From NCBI GenBank assembly GCA_028565635.1, contig JAOXYB010034540.1, forward strand, positions 1 through 14,048: a stretch of 14,048 bases of DNA. The letters are read 5' to 3'. Shown here piece by piece: positions 9,341 to 14,048 of this stretch (positions are counted from its first letter, which is position 1; every line of letters begins with the position of its first letter). A program made the position numbers and the translations under genes. The notes under the pieces are model-generated. The model did no database searches. It saw only the letters and a list, made by a program, of their open reading frames with translations, and was not told where the DNA came from. This DNA is from Phoronis ovalis. Its lineage: Eukaryota > Phoronida > Phoronidae.

Positions 9341-11313
9341 TTCTTTTCCTGTAAATAGGCCACCCAACCCGTACCAAGCTAATTTGAGTTTAACAAATTA
9401 AATTTTTGAAATGTAAAATTCAAAAGCAAACTTTCAAAAACGTGAGACATTTTTGTAGCTTTATACATGCAAAGATAATTTCTGCAAAACTTCAACTTTA
9501 TGGGTGTTTGACAAATTCTTTGTGAAGTTTGCATTTCAGAAATTTATCATTTTAACCCAAAATGACAGTATAGCTCACATGACCTACTCGGAGAAAATGG
9601 GTTACCGATTTGGAAATTCGATAGCTTACTATATATTTTTGTTTGTCAATCTTTTTATTTAACTAGCTAAAATTTAACTTAAAGTATACAGTGTGAATAA
9701 GTTGTGGCAAACTTTATACTCGCCCTTTAAAATGCCATTTGTTACATAAATACTGAATAATTGCATGTCACAACCATATCTCATAGTCAGTGAATATCAT
9801 TATGCTAAAATAGTTGATTCTTGTGTTTTTGTTTGCTAATTCCATGAGAGAATCCAGAATTTTTCAAATCTGTTTTGTTCTGCTATCATACATGTTTATT
9901 CATACTTATTTCTTTGTGTAATGGTCTGTTTGTGATTTATCATAGGCAATATAGTTTTCAGTTATTCATAAAATAAATTTCATTCACTAAAACTTGCAGT
10001 TGCTTTTGTATTGCATGTGAGACGTGAATGATTTATTTGTAAGCACCATCTCATGTTGAAAAGGAATGTTACACAGACACAAAGAGCAACAGTTGAGATG
10101 CTACAAAACTGACTAGATGTGGTCAACTTGACATTGTATGCAAATGAAGCAAAACAGGTTGACACATTAAGGTCTACCTGTCTCACAAATTGCTGTCATA
10201 GTTGGGATATTTGATCGAAGGTCTACCTACCAATGTGGCAATGGTTTGAAAATAAAATACAAGGTCAGAAACTAATGTATAATTCGCACTTAATTTTCAC
10301 CAATATGACCCAAGGAAGTTTTCTAAAGCATCTATTTTTGGTATGTGATGTCTAATTAGTCAAGCCTCAGTCTCAGCTTCGTAAAACAACAATAATATTT
10401 GTATATGTTGCCTGTTTTGGCACTCCCTTCATGAAAATTTTATATGGATTTCCAGTTATATACTATTCGTTTATCAATTTTGTTTCATTAAATTGTTAAT
10501 TTACCACGTCACCCAATTAGGGAGTTTGTCAGGTATTCCTGAAAAAAGCAGAATGTGTACCTTTTGCATGATCAGTGAATGGACTGTTAGTTTAGATGAC
10601 GAATGGTAAAGCAGCTAAAATTAGCTTGTGATTCTGAACGAGTTCTTCCACACGTGAACATTGAATGAATGAGATTTTAAAGTGTGAAATATGACATTTC
10701 AGACGTGAATGTTGAATAATATCCCACGAACAAAAAGTAGTTTAAAACAGTAGAAAATGTTTTACCTTCACTCTAGATCTACATTGTTTTTAAGGCGATG
10801 ACATTAGGGAAAAGTTATTCCTGGTCTGTTACATTCGGAGATTGAAAATTTTACACAAGACAGTCAAATGATGTTCGGGAACCAGATAGTTACTGGATGT
10901 TAAAATATCAAAGATAATACTGCAGCTCATAGTATTGATGACTTGTAGAACCTTGTGAGTCTTGTAGCATATAATTATAATAGACATTACATTGTTTCAA
11001 AAAATATATAGATATGAGACGAATCTCTTGATTCATTTTATTTATTAGTTTTATTTATGTATGTGTTCATAAATGTAAAATCAATCATTTTTTACAAGTC
11101 TTACAAATGCTCTACTTAAATTGCAATTAAAGGTACATCACAGATATTTATACAATCAAATGTAAAAAAGTCCCTGAAACTGAAGACATTGACTATAATG
11201 TGAACTGATTTTAGAAATTGGAAACATCTCATAATTAAGTAAATAAATAATACATAATATATAAACATCACATAAATGTCAAAAAGGATATCCCAGGATT
11301 TGTAAGCATGCAT
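9341..11313. other. Intergenic spacer, nothing recognised
   Basis: AT-rich spacer between SAR1 and the Slo1 upstream region. I see only short chance-like repeats, such as AGGTCTACCT at about 10169 and 10220 and a GTGAA(C/T)(A/G)TTGAAT pair at about 10655-10715. Minus-strand TTTATT signals cluster at about 11036-11060, but no minus-strand gene was found to use them. Confidence 0.45.
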
Positions 11314-12043
11314 ACCGTATTTTCTTTAATAATCGCCCCCCGTTTTAATAATTGCCCCCCTCTAATAATCGCCCCCTCGAGTGACTAAAATAAATCAATA
11401 ATCGCCCCCTCTCTAATAATTGCCCCCTCTCTAATAATTGCCCCCTCTAGTAATCGCCCCCTTGGGCGGCAATTTGACTTGAAGACCCATCTGAAATAAT
11501 CACATTTTAATTCATTATTATATCAAATAGCTGATTAGCTCTTTATTGGGTTTTAAGGAAATATGGTACTATCTTTAATAAGTGTTTGGACTTGCAAAAC
11601 AAACTTTGGATTACCTCTGTGTAATAATATTTCCAATATAATGTCCATGCCGAGTACGGTAGAAGGTGATTTACGCTTCTTGCCGATTACTTTCACATTA
11701 ATTGTGTTTCCATGTTGAGCAAGGTTGTATGCACTATGCACTACACTAGGTATGTGACCAAAAAAATAAACTTGCTGTTTATTTAAGGTTTGGAAGTTTT
11801 TCTTTCGAAAATAAAATTCCATTACACACAGAATTTCGCTTAAATAAGCCGATTTTGTTTGATAATCTTCCTTAATATGTATCGCAAACAATAATTTAAA
11901 AAAAATCTAAAATATTAATGCCAGGAGTACAAATAAGTTAATAATCGCCCCCTCTCTATTAATTGCCCCCCTCTAATAATCGCCCCCCTTAACAGCAGTT
12001 TTTTTTAATCATTGCCCAGGGCGATTATTTGAGAAAATATGGT
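11314..12043. mobile_element. 730-bp inverted-repeat DNA element with C-rich subterminal arrays
   Basis: The left end starts ACCGTATTTTCTTTAATAAT then CGCCC; the right end in reverse starts ACCATATTTTCTCAAATAAT then CGCCC, about 25 bp of terminal inverted repeat. The flanks allow a 2-bp AT or TA duplication. Inside both ends are arrays of a roughly 17-bp unit TAATAATCGCCCCC(T)CTC: about seven units at 11326-11462 and three at 11940-11990. The two arrays run in the same direction although the tips are inverted. A 112-codon minus-strand frame (11891-11553) in the centre has no recognised similarity. Probably non-autonomous; superfamily undecided. Confidence 0.75.
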
Positions 12044-12608
12044 ATATTGTGAAGTTGAGTAAATATATTGGTGAATTGCATTTGAAAACTGTGGTGAATG
12101 GGACGGTTTCCTTGCGACTGTGAATGAGGTTTAGAAATTGCTGATGAATGTTGAAGTTGCTTTCTTTAGGTGGTGAATGGTGTTTTGAGGTACACTCTCC
12201 TTGTGGCGAATGCTTTAGGATTGCTTTCTTGCGCCTTTTCTACCCGATAGATAGCGCTATCTGCACAAGATGCTCTCTCCCTGGTGGAAGATATAGAAAT
12301 TACGGTTTGATAAAAATTGGAAATTTTGGTATAAATGCTCAGACATATAATCAGCATATTTCAACAAAACAAATAACACGTAGTAATATTATTATTTTAC
12401 TGGAATAACAGTATTAATTTTTATTTATTTAATCGTAAATAGTAATAACAGTAAATAGTAATACTATGTATGAATTCTCCCAACATTGCTTATTTATGTT
12501 TCATCAATGCGGCTGGATACGGTATTGAGACAAGCTATCAGACAGTAGCAGAACGGAGTCTTGAGAGACAATGAGTTTTTCGGGGTTTTTTTTAATAATG
12601 ATATAAAA
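12044..12608 (+). promoter_or_regulatory. Slo1 upstream region and leader
   Basis: No exon is visible before 12609. The region holds a 14-bp palindrome AGATAGCGCTATCT at 12249-12262 and a 13-bp direct repeat GTAAATAGTAATA at 12435-12447 and 12451-12463. A TAG at 12546-12548 is in frame with the Slo1 start and has no ATG between, which supports 12609 as the start. No TATA box or start site can be assigned. Confidence 0.45.
12571..12606 (+). other. Slo1 upstream ORF (11 codons)
   Basis: ATG at 12571 opens MSFSGFFLIMI and stops at TAA 12604-12606, only 2 nt before the Slo1 ATG at 12609. It is in another frame. If it lies in the leader, it would limit or gate Slo1 translation through reinitiation or leaky scanning. 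Confidence 0.55.
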
Positions 12609-12911
12609 ATGACAAATCTTACAACAGAGGAACCGATACCAGTGTGCTTACATGAACGCCACTGGTATGTGTTTTTATTGTCAAGTTTAATCACATTTTT
12701 CGTTGGAATATTGGCTGTTTTATCATGGCGCTTCTTCGTGTGGTTGTGTTGTATTAGGCGACAGAAAAACGGTAACACGCCTGTTCGTACTGGTACTTTG
12801 CAAAAACAAGGGTCTGTAACGAAAGAAGAAAATGAACCAGGATGGATGACAGAAGCGAAAGATTGGGCTGGTGAACTAATATCTGGGCAAACTACAACAG
12901 GTCGAATATTG
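12609..12911 (+). CDS. KCNMA1 (slo1): BK channel (Slo1/KCNMA1) alpha subunit, first coding exon, partial
   Basis: The large-conductance calcium- and voltage-gated potassium channel; this exon supplies the extracellular N-terminus, the S0 helix and the S0-S1 linker. It encodes 101 residues. An extracellular start MTNLTTEEP (NLT is a possible glycosylation site) leads into S0 at about residues 19-42 (WYVFLLSSLITFFVGILAVL, then SWRF). A CC pair follows (47-48), where vertebrate Slo1 has palmitoylated cysteines, then a variable linker, then GWMTEAKDWAGELISGQTTT and GRIL. Human has [24 protein letters not shown]. The exon ends in phase 0 at ATATTG|GTAAGT, directly before where S1 begins in the human protein. 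S1 to the gating ring lie outside the window. A transposon follows 8 bp after the junction. Confidence 0.92.
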
Positions 12912-12919
12912 GTAAGTGC
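12911..12919 (+). repeat. Left target-site duplication overlapping the Slo1 donor
   Basis: GGTAAGTGC, made of the last exon base plus positions +1 to +8 of the intron. The same 9 bases recur at 13810-13818 on the other side of the element. Confidence 0.88.
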
Positions 12920-13809
12920 TAGTCCTGCAAGCATTACCACACATTCTACAATGGACAGCCTACGGCTTGTCCGTAGGGTCATGACCACCTCATATCTCAA
13001 ACCAGCCGAAGTTCGAAAACACTTACTTTCTTAATTAATTAAATGAATTCCACCCAAATGTTTGCTTCTGTCTATTCCTTGACTATCCGCTTCTTATACC
13101 ACCGTATCTTGATAACTTAATAAAAGATTCAACAGCACATCAGCATAGAATTATGCTTTAGGGTAAATGTAGGTAATTTCGTCCATGTAGGTAATTTCGG
13201 ACACTTGAATAAAGTATCAAAAATAGCACTTACAGTATCATAGTAAGATAATAAACAAATGTCACCAATCGTCACAGGTGTCTGAAAACATGCACATATG
13301 TCAACTAACAGGCATGCAGATTTTGGTACTAGTAGTTGCTCAAAGATAAGGATATACAGCTATTTTTTGATGTCTATAATGGCTCAGAATTGCAATAAGC
13401 CTTGTAAATCTGTAATATTCCACGTATTTTATGAACGTTTTTATCACTTTTATAAGAAAATAGAAAATGTCCGAAATTACCCACTAAGTGGACGAAATTA
13501 CCTACATGAAGTGAGTGTTGAATTTTGACACAACGCGACGCTGGCATTTACCGGAAATCGAAACAAATTGTAAAACAATACACACAAGTGAAAGAGGTTT
13601 CTAACGGTATGTAATATGTATATATTGCTAAGTAAGACAATATTTTACAAAGCCATCTAACCAAAAGTGTCCGAAATTACCTACATTTACCCTATATTGC
13701 GTATACGTAAAGGCTATAGTTGAACTTCGGCTGGTTTGAGATATGAGGTGGTCATGACGCTACGGACAAGCCATAGGCTGTCCATAGTAGGGTCATGCTT
13801 GCAGGACTA
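12920..13809. mobile_element. Mutator-like non-autonomous transposon, 890 bp, 9-bp target duplication
   Basis: Long terminal inverted repeats: 12920-13014 (95 bp) and 13722-13809 (88 bp), both starting TAGTCCTGCAAGCAT. After a small gap near the tip they show two mismatches across the last 64 bp. Perfect 9-bp flanks GGTAAGTGC (12911-12919, 13810-13818). Long TIRs with a 9-bp duplication are the usual signature of Mutator-like elements; Merlin also makes 8-9 bp. There is no transposase frame. Without the nested element at 13161-13692 it would be about 356 bp. Each TIR has an inner hairpin around GGACAGCC/GGCTTGTCC. Confidence 0.88.
13161..13692. mobile_element. Nested 532-bp TA-flanked element
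   Basis: Terminal inverted repeats of at least 21 bp, GGGTAAATGTAGGTAATTTCG at the left and its complement at the right, flanked by TA at 13159-13160 and 13693-13694. This is the Tc1/mariner style. The core unit ATGTAGGTAATTTCG(T/G)(C/A)C is repeated: two direct copies at 13168-13203, two inverted copies at 13466-13514, and one at the right end. It has no transposase frame. Being inside the Mutator-like element, it inserted later. Confidence 0.78.
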
Positions 13810-13818
13810 GGTAAGTGC
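13810..13818 (+). repeat. Right target-site duplication: second copy of the Slo1 splice donor
   Basis: GGTAAGTGC again, preceded by ...GGACTA of the transposon. The sequence G|GTAAGT remains a strong donor match. The uninterrupted ancestral intron would have read ATATTGGTAAGTGCATGCAT. Confidence 0.88.
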
Positions 13819-13864
13819 ATGCATGAGATTGAGGATATGGCGTTTCACTTTCATTCCATTTAGG

Positions 13865-14048
13865 CCCGGGGGGGTACTCAAGGTATTTTTTGGTGCGGGT
13901 GTGCAGCCCACTTGAAAATTTTGGATTTGGATTGTATACTTCTTACGGTATTTTTTTTGATTGCTACCGTAAAGAAATTCAAAAATTTGAATTGCTACCC
14001 GCTGCTTACAGCAAATAATTTGGATTAATTTTAGGTTTGTATCCATAA
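13865..14048. mobile_element. Second copy of the CCCGGGGGG-ended MITE, cut by the window end
   Basis: Starts CCCGGGGGGGTACTCAAGG and runs in the same orientation as 3928-4113 with only scattered differences over 184 bp, including GTGTGCAGCCCA and TTGGATTTGGATAGTATACTT-like blocks. The expected 8-bp duplication would be CATTTAGG (13857-13864), but the other end is outside the window. It lies in Slo1 intron 1, 46 bp after the Mutator-like element's right flank. Confidence 0.85.

Noticed and set aside
11326-11470. The CCCCC-containing array as a CRISPR-like array
   Set aside because: Units are directly abutting and degenerate with no unique spacers, within a transposon of an animal genome.
12494-13000. 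168-codon minus-strand frame
   Set aside because: Antisense to the Slo1 exon and the transposon TIR. The plus strand matches Slo1 clearly and this frame matches nothing.
13298-13528. 76-codon plus-strand frame inside the nested element
   Set aside because: It reads through the inverted GTAGGTAATTTCG units, so it is non-coding repeat sequence rather than a transposase.

Overview
This is a stretch of animal nuclear genome: AT-rich, with short exons, GT-AG introns of roughly 300 to 1500 bases, and inverted-repeat DNA transposons in introns and spacers. The protein matches (Sar1, mitochondrial ribosomal protein S24, Slo1) and the style of repeat (short elements with CCCGGGGGG(G)TACTC ends and arrays of TAATAATCGCCCCC) suggest a non-vertebrate bilaterian, probably marine. 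I cannot name the species.

Three genes can be reconstructed. (1) MRPS24, minus strand, three coding exons (3214-3237, 1554-1755, 961-1253), complete, 172 residues. (2) SAR1, plus strand, head to head with MRPS24, complete: a probable 5' UTR exon ending at 3520, then coding exons 4631-4673, a P-loop/switch I exon present as TWO alternative copies (5165-5284 and 5622-5741), then 6544-6713, 6991-7122 and 7662-7778; 193 residues with either copy. (3) The first coding exon of a Slo1/KCNMA1-type BK channel, plus strand, 12609-12911; the rest lies beyond the window.

Layout: 1-960, MRPS24 3' flank; 961-3237, MRPS24, with a tRNA-like SINE in its first intron; 3238-3430, a compact shared promoter with CCAAT boxes in both orientations, an ETS site, a CRE/UPRE-like site and a YY1 site; 3400-7778, SAR1, with a 408-bp MITE in its leader intron; 7779-11313, 3' UTR and empty spacer; 11314-12043, a 730-bp inverted-repeat element; 12044-12608, Slo1 upstream and leader region; 12609-12911, Slo1 exon 1; 12920-13809, a Mutator-like element carrying a nested TA-flanked element; 13865 to the end, a second copy of the SAR1-intron MITE.

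Two observations stand out. SAR1, the GTPase that starts COPII coat assembly, has a tandemly duplicated 120-nt exon. The P-loop is invariant between the copies, silent sites are heavily diverged, and six replacements cluster just before switch I, so one gene probably makes two Sar1 GTPases by mutually exclusive splicing. In Slo1, an 890-bp transposon landed exactly on the exon 1 splice donor. Its 9-bp target duplication GGTAAGTGC copies the donor itself, leaving two equivalent 5' splice sites 899 bp apart. Neither has been checked against transcripts or databases here.
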